DNA from: a virus
Virus record (IMG/VR): IMGVR_UViG_3300046477_000152
Span: 1 to 40,999 of that record
Reading direction: 5' to 3' (one strand)
Length of the DNA stretch: 40,999 nucleotides
Positions 16,479-23,040 of this stretch are shown one piece after another. Each line of letters starts with the position of its first letter. Within the stretch, counting starts at the first letter, position 1. The position numbers were made by a program, and so were the translations under genes. The notes under the pieces are model-generated. The model made no database searches and was not told the DNA's origin. It was given only the letters and a program-made list of their open reading frames with translations.

Positions 16479-16700
16479 CTACGGCGTCGGCGCCGCGGAA
16501 GCGGGTTCGAAAATCGGCGCCAGCTTGTCGGCGGTCGGCGCCGCCGCGAGCAGTTGCGCCGCCGCGAAGCGCATGTAGTCGCTGGGATGCTTCGGCGACG
16601 CCTTCAGGTCCGCCAGCGCCCGCTCGATTTCGATTTCCAGCGAGACGAGATCGGGCGCCGCCGAAACGATCGCCGTCAGAACCTGGCCGATATTCGACAT
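16479..16700 (-). CDS. Small helical protein of unknown function
   Basis: This 73-aa protein begins MSNIGQVLTAIVSAAPDL and is predicted to be mostly helical, with an acidic middle (LEIEIERALADL) and an Ala/Pro-rich end. It has a strong upstream ribosome site (GGGGGAG) that is embedded in the end of the preceding gene. No signal, membrane helix or motif is seen. It belongs to the cluster of small genes between portal and tailspike. Confidence 0.5.
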   Translation of the reverse strand: MSNIGQVLTAIVSAAPDLVSLEIEIERALADLKASPKHPSDYMRFAAAQLLAAAPTADKLAPIFEPASAAPTP

Positions 16701-16703
16701 GAT

Positions 16704-16883
16704 TCACTCCCCCTTTTGAATAGGTGCGCCCATGTCGGGCGCGGGTTTCAGAAAGCCGTCATGGACGAGGTTATTTTTCACCTGTTCGGTCGCCGTGCCG
16801 GCCAGTTTCAGCCAGAAGTCCAGGCCGGCGGACCCGGCCTTCGCGAGCGCTTCGACGGCCGCGAGAAGTTCCGCGGGCGTCAC
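16704..16883 (-). CDS. 59-aa protein of unknown function
   Basis: This GTG-started frame overlaps the stop of the upstream lipoprotein gene (GTGA) and ends 4 bases before the next ATG. It encodes 59 aa: a helical N-terminal half (ELLAAVEALAKAGSAGLDFW) and a polar C-terminal half. The tight packing on both sides supports it. No function can be assigned. Confidence 0.45.
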   Translation of the reverse strand: MTPAELLAAVEALAKAGSAGLDFWLKLAGTATEQVKNNLVHDGFLKPAPDMGAPIQKGE

Positions 16884-17302
16884 GGGTACACCTTCGCCGC
16901 GGCCTTGAGCGCGGCCTTTTCGTCGGCCGCCAGGGCCGCGTCGTGTAGCGGCGTCGGTCCCGTGCGCGCGACGCCTGGCGCGATGAACGAACGCCGGTGA
17001 AGGTCGACCAGCCAGGTATCCAGCGCGCCCTTCAGGACCGAACAGTCCGGCGTCGACGCCTTACAGCTGTCCGCGAAGCGCGCTTCGACGAAGTCGTAAT
17101 CGTTCTGCGACGACGCGACGCTGTTGGCTTCGCGGCCCGCGGCCGTCGTGCAGCCGAGCGCCAGCGCCTGCGCGACGGCCAGCGCGACCCAGGCGCGCTT
17201 CAGCGGGTACGACAGAAAAATCGCGGGAACGCCGCCACGGCGCGGGAGGATTGCGCGCCGCTTTGCCCGAACGACGACCCCGCGAAGGCCCGCCAGAATC
17301 AC
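16880..17302 (-). CDS. Lipoprotein-like exported protein (candidate outer spanin)
   Basis: The GTG at 17302 overlaps the upstream stop (GTGA) and gives 140 aa. A basic N-terminal region precedes a hydrophobic segment ending in a lipobox-like ALALGC (cysteine near residue 50), so a signal-peptidase II lipoprotein is possible with a long n-region. The mature part has two further cysteines (DSCKASTPDCS) and helical stretches. In this neighbourhood of small membrane proteins it could be an o-spanin paired with the coiled-coil protein at 15275-15637. It is longer than typical o-spanins, and a plain periplasmic lipoprotein remains possible. Confidence 0.45.
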   Translation of the reverse strand: MILAGLRGVVVRAKRRAILPRRGGVPAIFLSYPLKRAWVALAVAQALALGCTTAAGREANSVASSQNDYDFVEARFADSCKASTPDCSVLKGALDTWLVDLHRRSFIAPGVARTGPTPLHDAALAADEKAALKAAAKVYP

Positions 17303-17538
17303 TTGTCGCCTTTCGGGACGTCGCGCGGGACGTCCAGCGGGAACACGACGATCCGTTCGATCGTCGTCGTTTCGGCTTCGTCCGGCCTTCCGCCTGGCGC
17401 GCGGCCCTGCGAATGGAAGGTGATCGACCGATTCGCCGCGTTTTTCTCGAAAACGATCCCGTGAACGAATCCGTCGGCGGTCGTCACGCGCATTTCGGTC
17501 CCGGTTTCGACATGTTCGACTTCTTCCCAGGTCGTCAT
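17299..17538 (-). CDS. Small beta-rich protein of unknown function
   Basis: This 79-aa protein has alternating strands (TEMRVTTADGFVHGIVFEK, NRSITFHSQG, TTIERIVVFPLD) and may be a small barrel. It has its own strong ribosome site (GGAGGAACT before ATG), unlike most neighbours, which are translationally coupled. No signal or membrane segment is present. No function can be assigned. Confidence 0.5.
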   Translation of the reverse strand: MTTWEEVEHVETGTEMRVTTADGFVHGIVFEKNAANRSITFHSQGRAPGGRPDEAETTTIERIVVFPLDVPRDVPKGDK

Positions 17539-17557
17539 AGTTCCTCCGTTACTGAAT

Positions 17558-17968
17558 TCAGGGCGCGATGTATCCCGTCAGCGTCGCGCCGAAGGCGGTC
17601 GCCGCGGAAGGCGAAACGCAGACGGCGTTCCCGGTCGGAACGACCAGGAGAATCCCGCCGCCGTTTACGACGGACCCGACGGCCGTCGGAAGCGCGATCG
17701 CGTGCGTCAGCTTGATCGTGTTCGTCCCGCAGGCGGCGCCCGTCCCGGCCAGGAGCGTCAGCGACTGCGCCGTCGCGACTTCGTCGGACAGAACGAAGCC
17801 GGTCACATAGATTCGGAACGGCGACGCCGTCGGGACCTGGCATTGCGTCGCCGCCGAAACGTTTTCGACGAAGCACGAAAACGGGATCGCGCCCGGCAGC
17901 TGCTGGGCGAAGGCCGGCGCCGAACAGACGGCGAGAATGACGGCGATGAACCAGGCAAGTTTCCTCAC
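17558..17968 (-). CDS. Exported protein with Sec signal peptide
   Basis: This 136-aa protein starts with a GTG overlapping the upstream stop (GTGA). Residues 1-21 form a classical Sec signal (RK, then WFIAVILAV) ending APAFA before Q22, the same cleavage-site sequence as in the giant fibre at 5831-10597. The mature part is Ala/Val/Thr rich and beta-prone, with four cysteines that could form disulfides after export. I know no family for it. Its position between portal-linked genes and the small membrane proteins fits a periplasmic or surface role late in infection. Confidence 0.55.
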   Translation of the reverse strand: MRKLAWFIAVILAVCSAPAFAQQLPGAIPFSCFVENVSAATQCQVPTASPFRIYVTGFVLSDEVATAQSLTLLAGTGAACGTNTIKLTHAIALPTAVGSVVNGGGILLVVPTGNAVCVSPSAATAFGATLTGYIAP

Positions 17969-18201
17969 GCGTTCCCCCTTATCACTAGGTTTTCCATCCC
18001 CGCGGGTATCAGCCGCAGGCCGATGATGTTCAGTTCGACCCAGCGTCCGCGCTTCGCTTCGGCCTGGGCGACGTACATCCGCAAGGCGTCGGAAATTTTC
18101 AGCGCGGCTTCCGGCGAAAGGTGCAGCGTCTGGCGGACCGGCGCGTCCGGGTCCTCCGAAAGCGGGACGGGTTCGCCGATGCGACAGTCCGCGGCCCTCA
18201 T
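17965..18201 (-). CDS. Small protein downstream of portal
   Basis: The ATG at 18201 overlaps the portal stop (ATGA), giving 78 aa. The longer frame upstream lies wholly inside the portal gene and is rejected. The product has a helical middle (PEAALKISDALRMYVAQAEA) and a beta-prone C-terminal part (VELNIIGLRLIPAG). No motif is recognised. The coupling suggests it is made in proportion to portal. Confidence 0.5.
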   Translation of the reverse strand: MRAADCRIGEPVPLSEDPDAPVRQTLHLSPEAALKISDALRMYVAQAEAKRGRWVELNIIGLRLIPAGMENLVIRGNA

Positions 18202-19988
18202 GCGACCGCCTGCATCGCGGAAGGTTCGTGACGCGCGGTCACGAAGACGGCGCGGACGTCGTCGTCGGTGCTGGCATTTTTCAGGCCCCGGGCGATCGCG
18301 TCCGCGACGTCCTTCGGGATGGCGACAGCTTCGAACGCGGCGGCGTGCTTCCCCTTCTCGACGCGCCGGCGCGCGAACTTTTCCCAGGCCGCGAGTTCGG
18401 CCTTCGCCGCCGTCGGCGCCTTCGGCGCTGGCGGGGCCGCTGCGACCGGCGCCGGCGATCCAGGCTGGACAGGCCGTTCCTCGCCCGGCTTCGCGCCAGG
18501 GGTCGGCTGAACGACGCCTGCGGCCGGCGGCGTGCCGGCGTGAACGACCGCGTCGGGCGCCGGCGTCCCTTCCGGAAGCGGGTCCATCCCCTTTTCGGCC
18601 CGGACTTCGTCGACCGACATAATCCCGGACGAGACGTAAAGCGCCTGCGCCTGCGCCATTTCCCATTCGGACCCGCTGATGGTGTCGACCCATACGAATT
18701 CCAGGTCCGGCGCGTTCAGGTCGTTCTGGATCAGGTCGTCCAGCCAGTCCTTCGTGAAGGTTTTCAGCGGCCGGAAACCGACGTCCTGCGCTTCGTCGCG
18801 CTGCGTTTCGGCCGTCGCCTTGTTCACCTGGGCGACGAAGATGGAACGCGGGACGCCCATGAAGGCGCAGACCATCGAAATCAGCGCTTCTTCTTCGTCC
18901 TTCGTGTATTGAAACGGCTTCGACTGGTGCAGATTCGCACCCGGCGGGAGGAGCCGGACGCGCGCGCGTGTCTCGTCGTTGTAAAGCTGGTCGAAGTACG
19001 CCTGCGCGCGCTGAAGGACTTCGACCGTCGGCGCCGGATACTCCATCGTCGCTTCCGGGACCGTGCCGGTCGTGTACCACGCCAGCTGCTTCGACCAGCG
19101 ACGGATCGCCAGGTCGATCACGGGCCGGATTTCCTCCGCGACGGGCGAACCGTAAACGGAGTCGACGACCGGCGTCGAAACCAGGTAGAGGATCCTGCCG
19201 TCGAGTTCGTCGACGTCGCGAACCATCGTCGGACGCGTCCGATACTGCGTCGTCGGGTAGCCGTAGAGGATCTGCTGAAAGCCGGCGATATGTCCGTAGA
19301 CGTCGATCACGGGTTTTATCGTCGCGCCGTCGATCTGAACGAGCGAATGAAGTTCCTTCCCGTCCAGCGTCGGATGTTTCCAGAACGTCAGCGCATCGGT
19401 CGTGTAGATTTCTTCGACCGCCTGCTGCATGAATTCGCCGAATCGAAGGTTATCCAGGCGATTCGGCTTCATGAGGAACGTCTTCACGCGGTCAATGTCC
19501 TTCTGAAATTCCTTTTTCGCCGCGGGCGTCTTCGTGTCGATCGGCGCGACGTCCCAGTTCATCGCGCGAATCTGTTTCTTCCGATGCGAAATCGCTATCC
19601 GAACGTAGGGACACGCGGCGACCAGGGCGCGCAGTTCCGGAAAACGCGTCGCGTCACCTTCGCCGCGCGGCGTCGGGATCAGGTTAAAGCCGGGACTGAA
19701 CTGGTATTCGCGCGGCGGGAACGTCGGATCCGGGAAGCGCGGCGCCAGCGGCCCGCCCGGGCCGCCGTCGATCGGCGAACGGAAGTCTTCGAAGCCGAGC
19801 GGCTTGTTGTCGGCGCCGAACAGGACGGCCGGCCCGGTCCCCTGGCCGCCGTAATTGAACGACGACATGGCGGCGACCAGTTCGGCGGGAATGAACACGC
19901 CGCCCTGGCCGGCCATCCGCGGCATGGTCGCGGAATTGCCGGGCCGGTAAGTCCCGTCGTCGCGCGACTGCTGGAAGCGGCCGGCCAT
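18198..19988 (-). CDS. Portal protein
   Basis: This 596-aa protein follows terminase and carries portal-family features: SHRKKQIRAMNWDVAPID (about 130-148), an entry region with LRFGEFMQQAVEEIYTTDALTFW, then HSLVQIDGATIKPVID and GFQQILYGYP, the clip and wing hallmarks. Further on, EALISMVCAFMGVPRSIF and NKATAETQRDEAQ (about 380-410) match the conserved stem and tunnel-loop region of SPP1/HK97-like portals. The C-terminal 120 residues are Ala/Pro rich and disordered-looking, then helical. The dodecameric portal forms the DNA channel at one capsid vertex. Length is at the upper end for the family because of the low-complexity tail. Confidence 0.87.
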   Translation of the reverse strand: MAGRFQQSRDDGTYRPGNSATMPRMAGQGGVFIPAELVAAMSSFNYGGQGTGPAVLFGADNKPLGFEDFRSPIDGGPGGPLAPRFPDPTFPPREYQFSPGFNLIPTPRGEGDATRFPELRALVAACPYVRIAISHRKKQIRAMNWDVAPIDTKTPAAKKEFQKDIDRVKTFLMKPNRLDNLRFGEFMQQAVEEIYTTDALTFWKHPTLDGKELHSLVQIDGATIKPVIDVYGHIAGFQQILYGYPTTQYRTRPTMVRDVDELDGRILYLVSTPVVDSVYGSPVAEEIRPVIDLAIRRWSKQLAWYTTGTVPEATMEYPAPTVEVLQRAQAYFDQLYNDETRARVRLLPPGANLHQSKPFQYTKDEEEALISMVCAFMGVPRSIFVAQVNKATAETQRDEAQDVGFRPLKTFTKDWLDDLIQNDLNAPDLEFVWVDTISGSEWEMAQAQALYVSSGIMSVDEVRAEKGMDPLPEGTPAPDAVVHAGTPPAAGVVQPTPGAKPGEERPVQPGSPAPVAAAPPAPKAPTAAKAELAAWEKFARRRVEKGKHAAAFEAVAIPKDVADAIARGLKNASTDDDVRAVFVTARHEPSAMQAVA

Positions 19989-20260
19989 CAGCTGGCCGCC
20001 TTCGCCGGCGTGATCGCGATTCCGTAAAGGAACAGCTGGACCGACGGGTCGAGCGCCGGCGCGTCGCCGGGAATCTCGACGCGATGGCCGTTCACCATCA
20101 GCGCGACGGCGTCAGCTGGGACCGGGACGTTCGTCAGCATCGCGCCGCCGGCCATGCGGATCGACGCGACCCGCGGCGAAGACGGAAGGCCGTCGACGGT
20201 CGTCACCAGGGAACGCGGGATCGTCTTTCGCCGATATGGACCGCGAGATTTTCTCTTCAT
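19988..20260 (-). CDS. Small basic protein between terminase and portal
   Basis: This 90-aa protein has a strongly basic N-terminus (MKRKSRGPYRRKTIPR) and a beta-prone rest with VALMVNGHRVEIPGD and VQLFLYGIAIT. Its ATG overlaps the terminase stop (ATGA) and its stop shares a base with the portal start (TGATG). A head-completion or DNA-binding role would fit, but nothing diagnostic is seen. Confidence 0.5.
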   Translation of the reverse strand: MKRKSRGPYRRKTIPRSLVTTVDGLPSSPRVASIRMAGGAMLTNVPVPADAVALMVNGHRVEIPGDAPALDPSVQLFLYGIAITPAKAAS

Positions 20261-21546
20261 GCGACCGCCTGTTCCTTTGCCGCCAGCTTCGCGTGGTGAC
20301 GTTCGACCGCCTGGAACCAGCCGGCGACGCCGCTGGCGTTTCCCTTGATCGCGTGCCAGGCGAGGAACGTCGAAACGACCGTGTCGTCGTGAACGCCGTC
20401 GGGCGCGTTGTAGCGGAACGATCCGGACGGAAGGCGTTCGGCTTCGTACGCTTGCAGTTCGTTCACCAGAATCGGATCGGGAAGGATCGACAGTTCGCGA
20501 CGTTCGAAGGCGCCCGCGAGCGCGTCGACCGCGAGCGTCTTCGACGGGCCGGTCGTCGTGAACGGCTGAATCGGCAATCCCTCGCGCTGAAGGACTTCGA
20601 TATTCGGAACGCCGATGGAGTTCGCTTCGGCGACGATCAGCGACGGCTTGAACCGTTCATAAAGCGCCATCAGACGATCGCGCTGGACGACGTAGTCGAT
20701 CTTGTTAAACCGATCCATCTCGACCATCGCCTGCGCTTCGACGTCGAAGACGGTAATGACGGTGAAGTCGTGCGCCTTGCCGAAGTCGACGCCGAAAACG
20801 TACGACCTTCCCGGGACGCCACGCTCTAGACGGGTCGACGTCGCGCAGTCCAGGACGCCGCGGAAGACGCCGCCCGCGTCCGCGATCACGGCCGCGAGCC
20901 ATTCCTGTTCGAACATCCGCTGCGGCAAGTCCGCTTTCGCCGCGGCGACTTCCGACGCGCGGATGAACGGGTTCGTCGACGTCGGAAGCTGCCAGGAATT
21001 CCAGCCGTCTTCGCGGTTCTGTCCCTTCGTGAAGGCGCGCCAGCCCCAGTTTTTCCCTTTCGGGACGCCCGTGAAAAGCGCCCAGCCCTGAACGTCCGCG
21101 AGGGTCGCGCGAACGTGTTCGGTCCAGACGTTTTCGGCCATCATCGTAAATTCGTCGATCACGACGCCGGCGACACCTTCGCCCGACAGGCTGTCCGGCG
21201 CCTCCGCGGTCCGCAGCCATATTTCCGAACCGTTCGCCAGCTGGATCTCGCGATCCGCTTCGCGAATCTCGGCGATCCCCTGAAACCGCCGCTTCAGCAG
21301 GCGCCAGGCCCGCTTCATCGAAGCGGACCGCCAGGTCAGCCCGACCCACCAGTAAATTCCGGGACGTTCGCAGGCGCCGCGGATGATTTCGTCGACGCCC
21401 AGTTCCGTTTTTCCCCAGCGGCGCCCGGCGAAGACGACCCGAAAGCGCGACCGATCGTCGAAGACGACCCGCTGCGCGTCGTGTAGGGGCGGGAGGACGA
21501 TACGGGCCGCGCCGTTTCGGGAATGCTTTCCCGCGGCGGCGCCCAT
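20257..21546 (-). CDS. terL: Terminase large subunit
   Basis: This 429-aa protein has all landmarks of the packaging motor. Walker A is AGRRWGKT (40-47). Walker B is VVIDEF (128-133). A coupling-type LFTGVPKGKN follows at 158-166. The RNase H-like nuclease domain begins GVDFGKAHD (D254), with AEAN near 306-309 and HDDTV (D387, D388) supplying further acidic metal ligands. It translocates DNA into the prohead through the portal and cuts concatemers. The start overlaps the upstream gene by one base (TGATG). The nuclease acidic residues are intact. Similar compact Terminase_6-type proteins are common in soil siphoviruses; the packaging type (cos or pac) cannot be told from this alone. Confidence 0.93.
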   Translation of the reverse strand: MGAAAGKHSRNGAARIVLPPLHDAQRVVFDDRSRFRVVFAGRRWGKTELGVDEIIRGACERPGIYWWVGLTWRSASMKRAWRLLKRRFQGIAEIREADREIQLANGSEIWLRTAEAPDSLSGEGVAGVVIDEFTMMAENVWTEHVRATLADVQGWALFTGVPKGKNWGWRAFTKGQNREDGWNSWQLPTSTNPFIRASEVAAAKADLPQRMFEQEWLAAVIADAGGVFRGVLDCATSTRLERGVPGRSYVFGVDFGKAHDFTVITVFDVEAQAMVEMDRFNKIDYVVQRDRLMALYERFKPSLIVAEANSIGVPNIEVLQREGLPIQPFTTTGPSKTLAVDALAGAFERRELSILPDPILVNELQAYEAERLPSGSFRYNAPDGVHDDTVVSTFLAWHAIKGNASGVAGWFQAVERHHAKLAAKEQAVA

Positions 21547-22025
21547 CAGACCGCTTCCGCCGCTTCCTCGCGATGCGAATCGGCGAAGACGAACGACACG
21601 CCGCCGGCCGGGACGTCGACCGTCCGCGTAATCGGTTCGATCATGTCGACGATCAGCCGCATCGCCTGCACCCGGTTCATCCCCGACGACGCCGAATCGA
21701 GCAGCATCGCGGCGAAAACGTCGTATCCCGACACCGTGACGGTCCCGCGCGACGCCCTGAAACGGACCAGGTGCTGAAGCATCGCGTCCGAACTGAGCGC
21801 CAGGCCCAGGACGCGCTGCGTTTCCGTCAGCGCACGGCCGCCCTGGCGCAAGTCCTCGCGCCGTAGCGACACGATCGGAAGCCCCAGCATGTCCCGAATC
21901 GAAGCGCGAATCGACAGAACCGTCGCCGCCTGCTCCGCTTCGCGCATCGCCAGGTCTTTCGCCTTGCGGACCGCTTCGTCACGGTCCTTCGGAACAAGCC
22001 GCGGGCGTTCGACTGTCGCGTCCAT
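21546..22025 (-). CDS. terS: Probable terminase small subunit
   Basis: This 159-aa protein is encoded directly upstream of the large terminase, overlapping it by one base. It is largely helical with a basic start (RPRLVPKDRDEAVRKAKDL), and a helical segment near 40-60 (LSIRASIRDMLGLP) could form part of a DNA-binding head. A beta-prone C-terminal third follows. Small terminase subunits are too divergent to be recognised reliably by eye, so the call is mainly synteny. The palindrome-rich gap next to its start is a natural recognition site for it. I see no strong ribosome site before the ATG at 22025. Confidence 0.6.
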   Translation of the reverse strand: MDATVERPRLVPKDRDEAVRKAKDLAMREAEQAATVLSIRASIRDMLGLPIVSLRREDLRQGGRALTETQRVLGLALSSDAMLQHLVRFRASRGTVTVSGYDVFAAMLLDSASSGMNRVQAMRLIVDMIEPITRTVDVPAGGVSFVFADSHREEAAEAV

Positions 22026-22083
22026 TGCCGGAAAGTGTCGGGGAAGTCGGCGCCGGACGTCACGCGGAAAATAGTTCGGCGCG

Positions 22084-22098
22084 TTACGCGGTGCGTAA
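22084..22098. promoter_or_regulatory. Operator-like dyad TTACGC-GGT-GCGTAA
   Basis: This is a perfect 6-base inverted repeat with a 3-base spacer, 59 bases upstream of the terminase small-subunit start. It shares the TTACG core with the dyad at 22278-22290 (GTTTACGCTAAAC). The position suits control of the late transcript. Confidence 0.4.
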
Positions 22099-22277
22099 TG
22101 GACGGAAGGGGCCGGTTTGTGAGGGGTAAGCGCCGGCGCGCTTCATCGGTTGAGAAACGATTCGAATTCGCGTGCATTCATCGGCTGGCCGGCCCGATGC
22201 GCCTCCCCCCTGGTGCACGCGTAGCGCAGGCGCTTGTCCATGCCAGCACAAGCCTAGACGGGCCGACTTGCGCCCCT

Positions 22278-22290
22278 GTTTACGCTAAAC
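22278..22290. promoter_or_regulatory. Operator-like dyad GTTTA-CGC-TAAAC
   Basis: This is a perfect 5-base inverted repeat around CGC in the AT-richer part of the intergenic region. It resembles the dyad at 22084-22098. It could be a binding site for a small dimeric regulator such as the ribbon-helix-helix protein encoded at 32083-32295, but the pairing is speculative. Confidence 0.4.
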
Positions 22291-22321
22291 CATTGCATAT
22301 ACGTCCGGTTGCGCGGTTTAA

Positions 22322-22337
22322 CATAATGATTATTATG
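22322..22337. promoter_or_regulatory. AT-rich dyad CATAAT-GATT-ATTATG
   Basis: This is a perfect 6-base inverted repeat with a 4-base spacer in the most AT-rich stretch of the window. It could be an operator, part of a promoter or an easily melted element of an origin. There is nothing to choose between these on sequence alone. Confidence 0.4.
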
Positions 22338-22503
22338 GGACGTGGTTTTATCTCGCCTGTTTGCAGCACGTTACAAGCGCGCTGAAGCGTAAGTCGTCGG
22401 CCTGGATGCGCGCCCAACCATTCGCGCTTTGCGATCGGGCCGATAATTCCTGGAACGGCCGACCGCTGAATCGAGATTGTGCGGGCGGCGGCGCTACGCA
22501 CGA

Positions 22504-22662
22504 CCGTTCCCGGCGGAACCCCCCCGGTCCTGGTTCCCCGCCCGGAAGGATCCGGTACCCCGTTCCCGGTGGTCCCCCTACGGGGGACACCGTTCCCGGG
22601 AACGGGGTATACCGTCTGACCCCGTTCCCGACCGGAACGGACCCCCCGTTCCCGGAACGGGG
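22504..22662. repeat. Cluster of CCGTTCCCGG palindromes
   Basis: The decamer CCGTTCCCGG occurs at 22504, 22560, 22590 and 22647, with a near copy at 22622, and in inverted form within the same block. The copies make a perfect 16-bp palindrome (22590-22605), an imperfect pair at 22622-22640 and a palindrome with 9-base arms around one central base (22644-22662). A separate stem GTCCCCC/GGGGGAC with a 3-base loop lies at 22572-22588. Iteron-like replication origin, terminase binding site, or repeated operator are all possible. No T-run follows, so these are not typical intrinsic terminators. Confidence 0.65.
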
Positions 22663-22676
22663 TCTGGACAAACGAC

Positions 22677-22704
22677 ATGTTACCTTTCGTAACACTTTTC
22701 TCAA
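22677..22704 (-). promoter_or_regulatory. Candidate leftward promoter overlapped by an operator-like dyad
   Basis: On the minus strand TTGAGA (22699-22704) and TAACAT (22677-22682) are separated by 16 bases, a fair sigma-70 type match. The dyad TGTTAC-CTTTC-GTAACA, a perfect 6-base inverted repeat at 22678-22694, lies across the -10 element and spacer, so a bound protein would block the promoter. Transcription would run through the palindrome cluster into terminase. The prediction is by eye. Confidence 0.42.
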
Positions 22705-22749
22705 CGTTTACGGGACTTCTCGCGACGATGCCCCAGGACGCCCGATCGG

Positions 22750-23040
22750 TCACGACCGCGGCCCATTGCCAGGCTTCACGCCCGCTTTGGCCGCTGACAG
22801 GCGCCGTTCAAGCCTGCGACGTTCCCTGAAGGTGTCTTCGGTGAGGATTTCTCGGCCCTGGACGAACAGCGCGACCCGCAGGCGACCGTCGTCGTGTCTG
22901 GCTTCGACCAGGACCGTATGGACGCCGCGAAGTCGGAAGTGTTCGGACCAGGTCGCGAAGACTTCGCCCCGGGCGTGCGACCAGTCGGTGAAGCGGAAGA
23001 AACCGGCCGGCGCGAGATCGGGAAGACGCTTCCGGCTCAT
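22750..23040 (-). CDS. Hypothetical protein downstream of the helicase
   Basis: This 96-aa basic protein overlaps the helicase stop with its ATG (ATGA). It has a beta-prone core (GVHTVLVEARHDDGRLRVALF) and a charged helix near the end (RERRRLERRLSAAKAG). I recognise no family. It is the last gene of the early block and sits beside the palindrome cluster, so a replication accessory or initiator-type role is possible but unsupported by motifs. Confidence 0.5.
   Translation of the reverse strand: MSRKRLPDLAPAGFFRFTDWSHARGEVFATWSEHFRLRGVHTVLVEARHDDGRLRVALFVQGREILTEDTFRERRRLERRLSAAKAGVKPGNGPRS

Larger units (their letters stand above)
22026..22749. other. Early/late intergenic control region, no convincing gene
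   Basis: This 724-bp stretch separates the replication genes from terminase. It contains a cluster of GC-rich palindromes (22504-22662), a hairpin at 22572-22588, several AT-richer dyads and a candidate leftward promoter, with an AT-rich patch at about 22290-22350. Short frames exist, including a 32-codon ATG frame at 22143-22241 and a GTG frame running 22280-22753 across the palindromes, but neither looks like protein. It is the best candidate for replication origin, terminase recognition site and late promoter. It is the only gap above 300 bp in the window. Confidence 0.7.

Noticed and set aside
504-22000. Clustered repeats suggestive of CRISPR or tRNA genes
   Set aside because: No regularly spaced identical repeats with unique spacers and no cloverleaf-like sequence were seen. 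The repeats present are coding repeats in fibre-type genes.
22143-22241. 32-codon ATG frame in the intergenic region
   Set aside because: It has no ribosome site, no recognisable product and no coupling to a real upstream gene. It is too short to support.
22644-22662. Intrinsic transcription terminator
   Set aside because: The stem is strong but no T-run follows on either strand, so it does not meet the usual criteria for a rho-independent terminator.
22280-22753. GTG frame of 157 codons coupled by GTGA to the gene at 22750
   Set aside because: It runs through the palindrome cluster, so its middle is a translated repeat (GNGVP-like), and other frames there are equally open. The ending is low-complexity. 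The DNA repeats explain the sequence better than a protein does, though the coupled start leaves slight doubt.
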